Part shown: positions 36,130 to 44,888 of the stretch, piece by piece
How positions within the stretch are numbered: the first letter of the stretch is position 1
How the letters are laid out: every line of letters begins with the position of its first letter
DNA from: Spirulina sp034932185
GTDB lineage: Bacteria; Cyanobacteriota; Cyanobacteriia; Cyanobacteriales; Spirulinaceae
Length of the DNA: 64,000 nt
Assembly: GCF_034932185.1 (NCBI RefSeq)
Contig: NZ_JAYGHW010000006.1
Location: 47,073 to 111,072 of the forward strand
Direction of reading: 5' to 3'
The notes under the pieces: model-generated
Database searches by the model: none
What the model saw: the letters and a program-made list of their open reading frames with translations, nothing else
What the model was told of the DNA's origin: nothing
Program-made: the position numbers and the translations under genes

Positions 36130-36711
36130 ATGTCTATTGCCACCGAACTCAAAACCGAACCTAAAATCTGGACAGATGAAGCATTCATGGCTCTCCCCCA
36201 AGATGGCCATCGCTATGAAATTATCAACGGAGAACTAATTGAGATGGGAAATTCAGGCGCATTACACGGCTATGTTTGTAGCAATTTGATGATTTTTCTA
36301 GGTAGCTACATTCATACTCATAAGCTTGGTGCTATGTTTGACTCCAGCACCGCTTTTAAAATGAAAAATGGTAATAAACGCTCTCCCGATATTTCCTTCT
36401 TTGCCAAGGAAAGGCTTCAGGGTCTAACGGAGTTGCCTACAGGATTTCTAGAGGGTGCGCCGGATTTGGCGGTTGAGATTCTTTCGCCGGGTAATACCGT
36501 GGAAGAGATGCACAACAAACTCGTGGAATACTTTGAAAACGGCACTCGTTTGGCTTGGATAATTCACCCCATGGAAACCTATGTTTTAGTTTACCATTCT
36601 GCCCAAGAACCGGATCGTTTGGTAAAATCTGCCGATGTCCTTGAGGGAGAAGCAGTGATTCCTGGTTTTACTTTACCGATGGCGGAGCTTTTCCAAAAAC
36701 TTTCCTTTTAA
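36130..36711 (+). CDS. Uma2 (DUF820) family nuclease-fold protein
   Basis: A 193-residue PD-(D/E)XK-type protein of the Uma2 family. The N-terminal MALPQDGHRYEIINGELIEM and the core KRSPDISFFAKERL (Asp) and APDLAVEILSPGNTVEEMHN (Glu) mark the active site. The end, GTRLAWIIHPMETYVLVYHS, is family-typical. Uma2 proteins are hugely expanded in cyanobacteria, usually with dozens of copies. Their role is unknown; many are thought to be mobile or defence-linked. Both acidic residues seem to be present, but the usual Lys is not clear. Confidence 0.9.
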   Translation: MSIATELKTEPKIWTDEAFMALPQDGHRYEIINGELIEMGNSGALHGYVCSNLMIFLGSYIHTHKLGAMFDSSTAFKMKNGNKRSPDISFFAKERLQGLTELPTGFLEGAPDLAVEILSPGNTVEEMHNKLVEYFENGTRLAWIIHPMETYVLVYHSAQEPDRLVKSADVLEGEAVIPGFTLPMAELFQKLSF

Positions 36712-36965
36712 TCCCGATTCGTTAGGTTAACAATCATTAAATATTGTGGGATAAATATTTTGAGATGGCTTAGTGAATGGTTCGTAGGATAAACTCTAGG
36801 TTAGAAAACTGAAAAAATATAGCCATTTTTGAAGCTATGGGTCACAGAGACCTCTCTCAATGCCTCTAAGCCTCTTTGGGAATATGCTTTCAGCGTAAAA
36901 AAAGGAAAAGCAGAGTTTTGATGCGTCGTAAAAATGCTGTATTTTAGCAATTTTGGAATTAAGCA

Positions 36966-37502
36966 ATGTACACACAAGTTTTATCATTTTGGTTTGAAGA
37001 AATTGAGAAAAGTCTTTGGTTTCAGTCGGACAAAGATTTTGACGATTTGATTGAACATCGCTTTTTAGATCTGATGCAACAAGCCGCTGTCGGGGAATTA
37101 TATCCATGGCGGACAACGGCAGAAGGTCGCCTCGCAGAAATTATCATCCTGGATCAGTTTTCCCGCAATGTTTACCGCAACACCCCCCAGGCATTTGCGC
37201 AAGACCCCATCGCCCTCGTCCTTGCTCAAGAAGCAGTGGCATCGGGGGTGTTGAACGTGCTGAATCCTACGCAGCGCGTTTTTCTATTATTGCCCTATAT
37301 GCACAGTGAATCAAAGCAGATTCATGTTGTGGCGGAGACGCTTTATCAGGAATTTACACCAACGGAAAACTATGAGTTTGAGTTACGACATAAAGCGATC
37401 ATTGATCGTTTTGGTCGGTATCCCCACCGCAATCAAGTTTTGGGGCGTAGTTCTACGCAGGAGGAAATAGAGTTCTTGAAGGAGCCGGGGTCAAGTTTTT
37501 AA
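36966..37502 (+). CDS. DUF924 family protein
   Basis: A 178-residue, mostly helical soluble protein of the DUF924 family (TPR-like fold). The start VLSFWFEEIEKSLWFQSDKD and RLAEIIILDQFSRNVYRNTP are the signature motifs. PYMHSESKQIHVVAETLY and the end FGRYPHRNQVLGRSSTQEEI then FLKEPGSSF are also typical. The family is broad in proteobacteria and cyanobacteria, without a known activity. Length is normal. The gene stands alone; it could have been transferred, but base composition does not stand out. Confidence 0.9.
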   Translation: MYTQVLSFWFEEIEKSLWFQSDKDFDDLIEHRFLDLMQQAAVGELYPWRTTAEGRLAEIIILDQFSRNVYRNTPQAFAQDPIALVLAQEAVASGVLNVLNPTQRVFLLLPYMHSESKQIHVVAETLYQEFTPTENYEFELRHKAIIDRFGRYPHRNQVLGRSSTQEEIEFLKEPGSSF

Positions 37503-37589
37503 GAAATATCTCCCCATGAATTTTGGGTGATATTTTGGAGGCGATCGCCTCCATAAAAATCATACTTCAAATGTAGTTAATACAGAGTT

Positions 37590-38219
37590 ATGCTAAGTTC
37601 AAAAAACATCATCCTTGTCCATGGTGCAGGACTATGTGGTCTAGAAATGCTTGTTTTGAAAAAACGGCTATTAAATAAAGGGTTTAATGTATTTTTATTT
37701 AGATATTCTTATTATTTCGATGGGCTTGATAGTAATGCCCATAAACTTAAAAAGTTTATAGAAATGAACAATATTCAAAATGGCAATTTTGTGTGTCATA
37801 GTTTGGGGGGCATTGTCGCATTAAAATTTTTAGTCAATAATCCTTCATACCAATTTAGTTCAATTGTCAACCTAGCCACTCCACACAATGGCAGCAAAAT
37901 TGTTAGAGGTATTCTCAAGCTTCCCTTTGGCTTTTTAATTGTCGGCAAAACATTGTCAGAGTTTCATCAAGATTTATTTGAGTTTGATCATATTAAAAAT
38001 TTAGCCGTTATAGCGGGTACAGTCAATTTTATATTGGGATATTTATTTGCATTACCATCACCCAATGATACGGTTTTATCCAGAAGGGATGTTAAACCAG
38101 ATCACAGCAATCATTACAGAGCAGTCACTGCGACTCATGCAAGTATTCTTTTTTCTAAAAAAGCATTTAATTTAATACTTGAATTCATTGACAATAAATC
38201 ATTTATAGTTAAATCGTGA
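37590..38219 (+). CDS. Alpha/beta hydrolase, lipase-like, AT-rich
   Basis: A 209-residue lipase or esterase fold. HGAG (ILVHGAGLCGLE) forms the oxyanion hole; the nucleophile Ser is in CHSLGGIVALKF (a variant of GHSLGG), Asp likely in LPSPNDTVLSRRD and His in VTATHASILF. LATPHNGSKI is typical of PGAP1-like lipases. The gene is markedly more AT-rich than its neighbours, with many ATT, TTT and AAA codons, which points to horizontal transfer. There is no signal peptide. The acyl substrate is unknown. Confidence 0.85.
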   Translation: MLSSKNIILVHGAGLCGLEMLVLKKRLLNKGFNVFLFRYSYYFDGLDSNAHKLKKFIEMNNIQNGNFVCHSLGGIVALKFLVNNPSYQFSSIVNLATPHNGSKIVRGILKLPFGFLIVGKTLSEFHQDLFEFDHIKNLAVIAGTVNFILGYLFALPSPNDTVLSRRDVKPDHSNHYRAVTATHASILFSKKAFNLILEFIDNKSFIVKS

Positions 38220-38221
38220 GT

Positions 38222-38437
38222 TTAGGGGGAGGGCGATCGCCTCTCTCTCATTAAGGCTTGAAACGTAATAACCTGCTCCCTTGTTACCGTTGGAAATCCA
38301 TCTAAAAAATTGTCGATGGATTCTCCCCCCCTGAGATAGTCCAGAAGTGTCTCAATGGGAACCCGAGTTTCTGTAAAAACTGGTGTGCCGCCCATGATTT
38401 CAGGAGATACGCTGATCACCGAAGAGTTTTTAAGCAT
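38222..38437 (-). CDS. DUF433 antitoxin-like protein, apparently orphan
   Basis: A 71-residue DUF433 protein: ISVSPEIMGGTPVFTETRVP is the family signature, followed by a winged-helix-like helix pair (TLLDYLRGGESIDNFLDGFP, VTREQVITFQALM). DUF433 proteins usually precede a DUF5615 PIN-like toxin gene in one operon. Here the minus strand below 38222 is occupied by the antisense lipase gene, so no partner is seen. It could be a relic or act in trans. Confidence 0.85.
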   Translation of the reverse strand: MLKNSSVISVSPEIMGGTPVFTETRVPIETLLDYLRGGESIDNFLDGFPTVTREQVITFQALMRERRSPSP

Positions 38438-38527
38438 CGTTTCTACCCGCCAAACTTTACAGCCATTAGCTTATCAATTTTTGTAGGCTAGCGTTCTCGC
38501 GCACAAGCTGAAATCGGCCAAACCCCA

Positions 38528-40129
38528 TTACCGATAACGCCGCCAGAGGGGGGCGATGATGTGCGAGGTTAGACTGCTGCCGATACTGATCAACAGGGCG
38601 AATATCGCCCAAAAACCATAACTGAGCATCACATCCTTGAGATCCACCATCACCCCCCAATCCTGGGCGGTCAGTCCCCAATATTTCGCCATCAACCCCA
38701 TGCCACCAAGGACGATCGCCCCACTCATTCCCAACCCTAACCCCACATCTTCCCTTCGTCCCAATCCCACGAATACCAATAGAATTAATCCCAAACATAG
38801 GGGTAAACGGATATCGACCCCGTAGGGCATTCCCACCCAAAACAGCCAGGCTACCCCATAACTTAAGGCTCCGGCTAAACCTGTGGCGAGGGGCGATCGC
38901 CACCCTAACCCCCCCCAAGCTATGCCGTAGCCTGTCCCCAATCCCGCCAACACCACCACCCAAAACCGCTCATCCACCGTCACCATTACTCCCGGTAATT
39001 GCGCGTGGAGCCAAGCGGTTAAGGCCGCCGCCCCCCGCGCCCCGATGTTTTCCACTTTGCCCCCGCTATAGCCGAGCAGACAACCGGCGATCGCCCCCCC
39101 ACTGGCCCCCACCCCCTGCTCCACAGTCTGACGGCTGGCCCGATAAAGCGGCACAATCCCTCGCCGCCAGAGGGTGCGAGTTTTTCGCTGCATCTGGCGG
39201 CGCAGGCGTTGCCCCTGCTCCCGCAGTTGGATTTGCCAGCGGGGTGGCCCCAATTGTTGGAGGCGGCGGGCGATGATCGCCATCGAGGGGGGGCGATCGC
39301 CTACATTCGGGCTAATCATCTCGGCCAACAATGCCCGCAACGGGGGCGAGATTAAACCCGGTTGCACCCAATCCAGGCCCCGCGCCGTTTCCGGCCAATG
39401 CTCCGGCGGTTCCCCCGTGAGGAGATGGACAAGGGTACGCCCCAAGGCATAAATATCCGCCGTCGGCTCCACCCGACCCCCCACCACCTGCTCCGGCGGA
39501 CTATAGCCCGCCGAAAACAATCGCGTTGAATCCCTCGCTTCCCCCACCTGTTTCGCGCCGCCAAAATCAATTAACACCAATTGCCCGGTTTCCGCCCGGA
39601 GCATCAGGTTCGAGGGTTTAATATCCCGGTGGATGATGTGGCGACGGTGGAGGCGGCGGAGAATTTGCACCGCCTGCCGCATCCAGTCTTGAACGAGGGC
39701 CTCCGGGCAACCCTGGGGATACTGCTCTAAAAGCACCGTTTCCATCGTCGGGCCGGTGATTTTTTCCATCACCAAACCGTAAAGAGTTTGGCTGGGGGTC
39801 GGGATTTCAAAAAAACTGTCATGATCAACATGGGGAATGCCCGGATGGTTGAGGCTGCGAAGCACGATCGCCTCCTGGGCGAACAATTCCAGTGCCTTTT
39901 CCGATGGCTCCGTTAACACCTTCAGCACCTGCTCCTCCTGCCGTTGTTGATCCCAAACGCTGTAGATCGTCGCAAACCCCCCCGCCCCTAACCGTTGGCG
40001 GGGGAGATAGCGATCGCGCAGCAGCAACGCCGTCCCGCACCGCTGGCAAAACCGATGGTGAGCCGGTTGGGGAAAGGGGGCGGGACAATGGGGATTAATG
40101 CAGTGATGGGGGGCGTTCAAGGGTTGCAC
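38528..40129 (-). CDS. Serine/threonine protein kinase, membrane-anchored
   Basis: A 533-residue kinase. A zinc ribbon leads (CINPHCPAPFPQPAHHRFCQ then RCG, residues 10-32), then a full kinase domain (about 40-305): glycine loop LGAGGFATIYSVWD, Lys in QVLKVL, HRDIKPSNLML, DFGG (VLIDFGGAKQ) and APE-like SPPEQV. After a basic linker come five or six hydrophobic segments (about 360-530), probably membrane helices. Such zinc-ribbon-Pkn2 proteins are common in cyanobacteria. It starts one base after the acetyltransferase gene, so they form an operon. An FHA protein in this window is a candidate target. Confidence 0.92.
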   Translation of the reverse strand: MQPLNAPHHCINPHCPAPFPQPAHHRFCQRCGTALLLRDRYLPRQRLGAGGFATIYSVWDQQRQEEQVLKVLTEPSEKALELFAQEAIVLRSLNHPGIPHVDHDSFFEIPTPSQTLYGLVMEKITGPTMETVLLEQYPQGCPEALVQDWMRQAVQILRRLHRRHIIHRDIKPSNLMLRAETGQLVLIDFGGAKQVGEARDSTRLFSAGYSPPEQVVGGRVEPTADIYALGRTLVHLLTGEPPEHWPETARGLDWVQPGLISPPLRALLAEMISPNVGDRPPSMAIIARRLQQLGPPRWQIQLREQGQRLRRQMQRKTRTLWRRGIVPLYRASRQTVEQGVGASGGAIAGCLLGYSGGKVENIGARGAAALTAWLHAQLPGVMVTVDERFWVVVLAGLGTGYGIAWGGLGWRSPLATGLAGALSYGVAWLFWVGMPYGVDIRLPLCLGLILLVFVGLGRREDVGLGLGMSGAIVLGGMGLMAKYWGLTAQDWGVMVDLKDVMLSYGFWAIFALLISIGSSLTSHIIAPLWRRYR

Positions 40130-40130
40130 C

Positions 40131-40616
40131 TCAGACCGGCGATGAAGCGGCTAATTGATCCAGCGCTTCCCCCTCCACCCGACAGATTCGCCAATCCGGT
40201 AAAACCGTCGCCCCCATCCGCTCATAGAAGGCGATCGCCCCCGCATTCCAATCCAACACCGCCCATTCCAAACGCCCACAACCCCGCGTCTGAGCCAATG
40301 CCCCTAGATGGGTGAGCAACGCCCGGCCAATGCCCCGCCCGCGATAATCCGGCAACACAAACAAATCCTCTAAATGCAGCCCTGGCCGGGTTAAAAACGT
40401 TGAATAGGTGGGAAAAAACAGCGCAAACCCCACCGCCTCCCCCGCCCATGTGGCCAAAACCACCTCCGCTAAAGGCCGGGGGCCAAATAAATCCAGAGCC
40501 AATTGTGCCGCCGTGCCTGTCACCGCCTCCGGCAACTTTTCAAAAATCGCTAACTGTTGAGTGAAGTGAAAAATCGTCGGTACATCAGCGGGAGTAGCAG
40601 CGCGAATTTCTAGCAT
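40131..40616 (-). CDS. GNAT family N-acetyltransferase
   Basis: A 161-residue acetyltransferase: EIRAATPADVPTIFHFTQQL at the start, then the acetyl-CoA site LEDLFVLPDYRGRGIGRALL (Arg/Gln-x-x-Gly-x-Gly/Ala) and WNAGAIAFYERMGATVLPDW. The pattern is that of diamine (spermidine/spermine-like) acetyltransferases, but the substrate is not proven. The Ser/Thr kinase gene begins one base after its stop, on the same strand. metK is divergent, 111 bases away. Confidence 0.88.
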   Translation of the reverse strand: MLEIRAATPADVPTIFHFTQQLAIFEKLPEAVTGTAAQLALDLFGPRPLAEVVLATWAGEAVGFALFFPTYSTFLTRPGLHLEDLFVLPDYRGRGIGRALLTHLGALAQTRGCGRLEWAVLDWNAGAIAFYERMGATVLPDWRICRVEGEALDQLAASSPV

Positions 40617-40727
40617 TGTTAATAACCATCCAAGGTATGAAAGCCGAAACCCCCACAGGGGCCATAGTGGCCAGTGTCTTCTAAGGTTAAGATATATCTC
40701 AATCAGTCGCAGGAGAAGGAAACCACG

Positions 40728-41978
40728 TTGGCTCGTCGTTACTTATTTACTTCAGAATCCGTCACCGAAGGGCATCCCGACAAGATCTGTGATCAAATCT
40801 CTGACACAATTCTTGATGCCCTGCTCACCCAAGATGAACGCAGTCGCGTTGCCGCTGAAGTGGTGGTGAATACCGGGTTAGTCCTGATTACCGGGGAAAT
40901 TTCTTCCCAGGCGAACGTTAATTATATTGACCTCGCTCGCAAAAAAATTGCCGAAATCGGCTATACCGATGCTAACAATGGCTTTTCTGCGGATAGCTGT
41001 TCGGTCTTGATCGCCTTAGATGAGCAATCCCCCGATATTGCCCAAGGTGTAACCAGCGCCCAAGAGCAGCGAGAAGCCCTCAGTGAGGATCAACTCGATG
41101 CGATCGGTGCGGGGGATCAAGGGTTAATGTTTGGCTATGCCTGCAATGAAACCCCGGAATTAATGCCCCTGCCCATCAGCCTCGCCCACCGCATTTCCCG
41201 CCAGTTAACCGCTGTGCGCAAAAGTGGTGAACTGTCCTACCTGGGCCCCGATGGCAAAACCCAAGTGAGCGTTCTCTATGAAGACGGTCAACCCGTGGGC
41301 ATTGATACGATCCTGATCTCCACGCAGCACAGCGAAACCATTGGTGATCTCACTGATAACGATGCAATCCAAGCCAAAATCAAGGCGGATCTGATCGAGC
41401 GGGTGATTGAGCCGGTGTTTGCTGATATTGCCATTAAACCGACGGAGGCGACCCGTTACCTCGTCAATCCCACGGGCAAGTTTGTCATTGGCGGCCCCCA
41501 AGGGGATTCCGGCTTAACGGGGCGGAAAATTATTGTCGATACCTACGGCGGCTATTCTCGCCATGGCGGCGGGGCGTTTTCCGGTAAGGATCCCACAAAG
41601 GTAGACCGTTCGGCGGCCTATGCCTGTCGCTATGTGGCCAAGAATATTGTCGCGGCGGGTTTGGCGGCGAAATGTGAGGTGCAGGTGAGCTATGCCATTG
41701 GTGTAGCGCGGCCGGTGAGTATTTTGGTGGATACCTTTGGGACGGGCCAGGTGGATGAGGATATCCTTCTGGATCTGGTGAAACGCCATTTTGAACTGCG
41801 GCCGGCGGGGATTATCCAAGCCTTTAACCTGCGCAAGCTCCCGGCGGAAAGGGGCGGTCGGTTTTATCAGGATGTGGCGGCCTATGGTCACATGGGCCGG
41901 ACGGATTTGGATCTGCCCTGGGAAAAAACCGATAAGGCGGCGGTGTTGAAAGCGGAAGCCCTCGCGGTAACGGCTTAA
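40728..41978 (+). CDS. metK: S-adenosylmethionine synthase
   Basis: A 416-residue enzyme that makes S-adenosylmethionine from methionine and ATP. Signatures: FTSESVTEGHPDKICDQISD at the N-terminus (His of the ATP site), GAGDQGLMFGYACNETPELM and GGGAFSGKDPTKVDRSAAYA. The frame is open 18 codons upstream to a GTG, but the TTG at 40728 has AGGAGAAGGA eight bases before it and gives the family-like start MARRYLFTSESV. It ends with a hairpin repeat. No SAM riboswitch is seen in the short leader. Confidence 0.96.
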   Translation: MARRYLFTSESVTEGHPDKICDQISDTILDALLTQDERSRVAAEVVVNTGLVLITGEISSQANVNYIDLARKKIAEIGYTDANNGFSADSCSVLIALDEQSPDIAQGVTSAQEQREALSEDQLDAIGAGDQGLMFGYACNETPELMPLPISLAHRISRQLTAVRKSGELSYLGPDGKTQVSVLYEDGQPVGIDTILISTQHSETIGDLTDNDAIQAKIKADLIERVIEPVFADIAIKPTEATRYLVNPTGKFVIGGPQGDSGLTGRKIIVDTYGGYSRHGGGAFSGKDPTKVDRSAAYACRYVAKNIVAAGLAAKCEVQVSYAIGVARPVSILVDTFGTGQVDEDILLDLVKRHFELRPAGIIQAFNLRKLPAERGGRFYQDVAAYGHMGRTDLDLPWEKTDKAAVLKAEALAVTA

Positions 41979-41993
41979 TACCCTCATTCCCTC

Positions 41994-42021
41994 GTAGGGG
42001 CGAAAAATCTTTCGCCCCTAC
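41994..42021. repeat. Palindromic REP-like repeat
   Basis: GTAGGGGCGAAAAATCTTTC then GCCCCTAC: near-perfect palindrome with one mismatch at the centre. It lies between the convergent metK and DUF1868 genes and may terminate both. Confidence 0.8.
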
Positions 42022-42045
42022 ACCTATAAGGGATTGAGGGGAATC

Positions 42046-42825
42046 TCAAAACTCCACCGTGGGAAATCGGGGCTGATGATAGAAGTGATTCATATCATCG
42101 AATTTGTGCAGTTCGGCGCGGTGACTGCGGAGAATTTCCGGTTCGGCCCCTAGCCAGCGATCATTGAGATTCATGATGATGTCTAGGAATCGGTCGTAAT
42201 GAGTAGGGGTGAGGGTGTGGGCGAAATAGCCGAGGGGAATGTGGGCGGTAAAGGGGTATTGCTGTTCAATGCCCAGGGCGATCAGGCCGGAGTTTTGATA
42301 GACCGCTCGCCGCAGTTGGAGCATTTTGTGGTAGGACAGTTCATCAATGGGGACGAGGACGATCGCCACCGCCCTGGGACGCACCAACAACCCGACAATT
42401 TGTAATTCAATGGGGCCCCGTTCGGGGATTGAGGCTTGGTATTTGGTAAAACTTTGGGCAAGGCGATCGCACAGTTGTCCCTCATAATCCGGCGTATGGG
42501 CCAGGGCCTCGTGATAGTTGGAATCCCAAATCAGATCCGCAACGGTGAGGTGAAAACTTTCCGACGGAACCGGCAGGATCAACCCCGGCTCCATCTCTTC
42601 CACCGCTGACATCATCAGGGCCTGGGTCGCCACTAAATGTCGATAAAAGCTTTGATTACGGCCATCCGCTTCACCGGGGGTGTTGATCGTATAACCCGGA
42701 AACGGCACGGCAATGCCCCCATGAAATTTGGGGGATTCTTGAATATTTTGAATCTGGCTACGATAGGCATCGGGAAGTGTCAGCTTCGTGACGCGATTGA
42801 GATAAGCCTGATAGGTTTCGTCCAC
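42046..42825 (-). CDS. DUF1868 family protein, 2H phosphoesterase-like
   Basis: A 259-residue protein of the DUF1868 family. Two H-x-T/P type motifs are visible, FHLTVADLIWD (about residue 91) and FTAHIPLGYF (about 195), as in 2H phosphoesterases that open cyclic phosphates. KFHGGIAVPFPGYTINTPGE is a family signature. If active it would act on a 2',3'-cyclic phosphate or a related ester, but this is inference. It stands alone, convergent with metK and divergent from holA. Confidence 0.8.
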   Translation of the reverse strand: MDETYQAYLNRVTKLTLPDAYRSQIQNIQESPKFHGGIAVPFPGYTINTPGEADGRNQSFYRHLVATQALMMSAVEEMEPGLILPVPSESFHLTVADLIWDSNYHEALAHTPDYEGQLCDRLAQSFTKYQASIPERGPIELQIVGLLVRPRAVAIVLVPIDELSYHKMLQLRRAVYQNSGLIALGIEQQYPFTAHIPLGYFAHTLTPTHYDRFLDIIMNLNDRWLGAEPEILRSHRAELHKFDDMNHFYHQPRFPTVEF

Positions 42826-42872
42826 GTTGGTTTATCTTGAAGTTCTTGCTTGATCCGATTCTAGCCTGTGCT

Positions 42873-43868
42873 ATGCCTATCTATTTATTTTGGGGTGAAG
42901 ATGACTTTGCCATGGAGCGGGCGATCGCCCAACTCCAAGGCGAAGTCGTCGATCCCAATTGGAGCGCATTCAACAGCGAAACCATCCCCGGAGATCAGGC
43001 TGATGCGGTGATTGAAGGGTTAAATCAGGCCATGACTCCCCCCTTTGGCATGGGGGGGCGGTTCGTTTGGCTCGCCAATACCACCGTTTGCCAGCAATGT
43101 TCCGAAAGCCTGCTCAAGGAACTCCAACGCACCCTCCCCCAAATCCCCCCCCAATCGACGCTCCTGCTCACCAGCCCCAAAAAACCCGACGGCCGCGCCA
43201 AATCCACCAAACTCCTCCAAAAGCACGCTCAAATCCGTGAGTTTGCCCTGATCCCGCCCTGGAAAACCGATGAATTGATTGCCAATGTCCGCCGCGCCGC
43301 CCAAGGGTTAACGCTCAACCTCACCCCCGCCGCCGTCGAACTCCTCGCCACCTCCGTGGGCAATCAAACCCGGCAACTTTACAGCGAACTGGCAAAGCTA
43401 CAACTGTTTTGCAATGATCCAAGCCAAGCCATTGATGCCGATGTGGTGGCCCAACTCACCATCGCCAACACCCAAAACAGCCTCCAACTGGCGGCAGCAA
43501 TCCGCGATGGCAAAACCAGTGAAGCCGTGGGTTTAGTGGCGGAATTGTTGCGCCTCAATGAACCGGCCCTGCGGATTGTGGCCACGTTGATCGGACAATT
43601 TCGCACCTGGACGTTAATTAAAGTGATGGTGGACAGTGGGGAAAGGGATGATAGTGCGATCGCCAAGGTGGCGGAATTGGGCAACCCCAAACGCCTCTAT
43701 TTTTTGCGCAAAGAAATCGCTGGCATTACCACAGGGCAGCTATTGCAAGCTTTACCCATTCTCCTAGAATTGGAGTTAGGGCTAAAGCGGGGGGCTGACC
43801 CCTTGGAATGGTTGCAAATGAAGGTGGTGGAGTTGTGTGGGATTTGTCGGGGGGGGAGTGGGAAGTAG
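42873..43868 (+). CDS. holA: DNA polymerase III subunit delta
   Basis: A 331-residue clamp-loader subunit. MPIYLFWGEDDFAMERAIAQ opens the AAA+ fold (start of the family); FVWLANTTVCQ, KLQLFCNDPSQAI and SLQLAAAIRDGKTSEAVGLV fit the middle and the collar-side helices. RIVATLIGQFRTW and the C-terminal helices close the delta collar domain. It opens the beta clamp and loads it on DNA. The frame is open 12 codons upstream (TTG at 42837), but MPIYLFWG is the family start. ntcA follows 130 bases later. Confidence 0.93.
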   Translation: MPIYLFWGEDDFAMERAIAQLQGEVVDPNWSAFNSETIPGDQADAVIEGLNQAMTPPFGMGGRFVWLANTTVCQQCSESLLKELQRTLPQIPPQSTLLLTSPKKPDGRAKSTKLLQKHAQIREFALIPPWKTDELIANVRRAAQGLTLNLTPAAVELLATSVGNQTRQLYSELAKLQLFCNDPSQAIDADVVAQLTIANTQNSLQLAAAIRDGKTSEAVGLVAELLRLNEPALRIVATLIGQFRTWTLIKVMVDSGERDDSAIAKVAELGNPKRLYFLRKEIAGITTGQLLQALPILLELELGLKRGADPLEWLQMKVVELCGICRGGSGK

Positions 43869-43998
43869 GGAGTGGGGAGTTTGGAAAAAGGCTGTATACT
43901 GAGAAACGGTTTAAACCGTGGCCTTTCCTGTCTTTGGGGCATTCCGGGCTAGTTTTGATCCTACTCTGGGCGATCGCTCACGTTTTTAGAAAATCGTA

Positions 43999-44676
43999 AT
44001 GGAATTATCGTTTCCGCAAGAAAAATCTTTGGTTTCCGTGTTTCGTCAGGTGGGGGGGGGATCGTTCCCGCCGGTGGTGGAAAGCTTTGAGCGCGGCAAA
44101 ACCATCTTTTTTCCCGGAGACCCTGCCGAACGGGTTTATTTTTTGCTCAAAGGGGCGGTGAAGCTCTCCCGGGTTTATGAAGCGGGGGAGGAAATTACCG
44201 TCGCTTTGTTGCGGGAAAATAGCGTATTTGGTGTGCTGTCGTTGATTACCGGCCAGCATTCCGATCGCTTTTATCATTCCGTGGCCTTCACCCCCGTTGA
44301 ACTGCTCTCTGCTCCCATTGACCAAGTGCAAAAGGCCCTCAAGGAAAACCCGGAACTTTCCCTGCTCATGCTCCAAGGGCTTTCCTCCCGGATTCTACAA
44401 ACGGAAATGATGATCGAAACCTTGGCCCATCGGGATATGGGGTCACGGTTGGTGAGCTTTTTGCTGATTCTTTGTCGGGATTTTGGCGTACCTACGCCGG
44501 AGGGGATTCGCATTGATTTGAAATTATCCCATCAGGCGATCGCCGAGGCCATCGGCTCGACCCGTGTCACCGTTACCCGTCTTTTAGGGGATCTCCGTCA
44601 AGAGGAAATGATCTCCATCCACAAAAAGAAAATCACCGTCCATAACCCAGTAGCCCTCAGTCAGCAGTTCACCTAA
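43999..44676 (+). CDS. ntcA: Global nitrogen regulator NtcA
   Basis: A 225-residue CRP-family transcription factor. An N-terminal cyclic-nucleotide-like beta barrel (about 30-120: GKTIFFPGDPAERVYFLLKG) binds 2-oxoglutarate; a long dimer helix (LSSRILQTEMMIETLAHRD) follows, and the winged helix (about 170-220) holds LSHQAIAEAIGSTRVTVTRL. NtcA activates nitrogen-assimilation genes at GTA-N8-TAC sites when 2-oxoglutarate rises. I see no clear NtcA site in the 130 bases upstream. Length and motifs are normal. Confidence 0.96.
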   Translation: MELSFPQEKSLVSVFRQVGGGSFPPVVESFERGKTIFFPGDPAERVYFLLKGAVKLSRVYEAGEEITVALLRENSVFGVLSLITGQHSDRFYHSVAFTPVELLSAPIDQVQKALKENPELSLLMLQGLSSRILQTEMMIETLAHRDMGSRLVSFLLILCRDFGVPTPEGIRIDLKLSHQAIAEAIGSTRVTVTRLLGDLRQEEMISIHKKKITVHNPVALSQQFT

Positions 44677-44888
44677 ACCGCCATTGCACCCTTCCCAGGG
44701 GCGATCAAAAATCGTAACCGCGTCACTGCTTTTGGAAAAATGTCCTATGGTGATGCTGTAGCATTTTGAGGAATTGGCGATGTACTCCAAAATCATGGGG
44801 GATTCTTCCTCCCGAGGAATCAACCCTGTAGCCCCGCTCTGGTTTTGAGGATTCTTGGATCTGAATTTATTGTCAATCTTGTTCATCA

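Noticed and set aside
40617..40727. SAM riboswitch before metK
   Set aside because: The leader is too short and lacks the expected stems; the GTG at 40674 only lengthens the frame artificially.
43869..43998. NtcA self-binding site before ntcA
   Set aside because: GTATAC lies in the region, but no GTA-N8-TAC with correct spacing is present.
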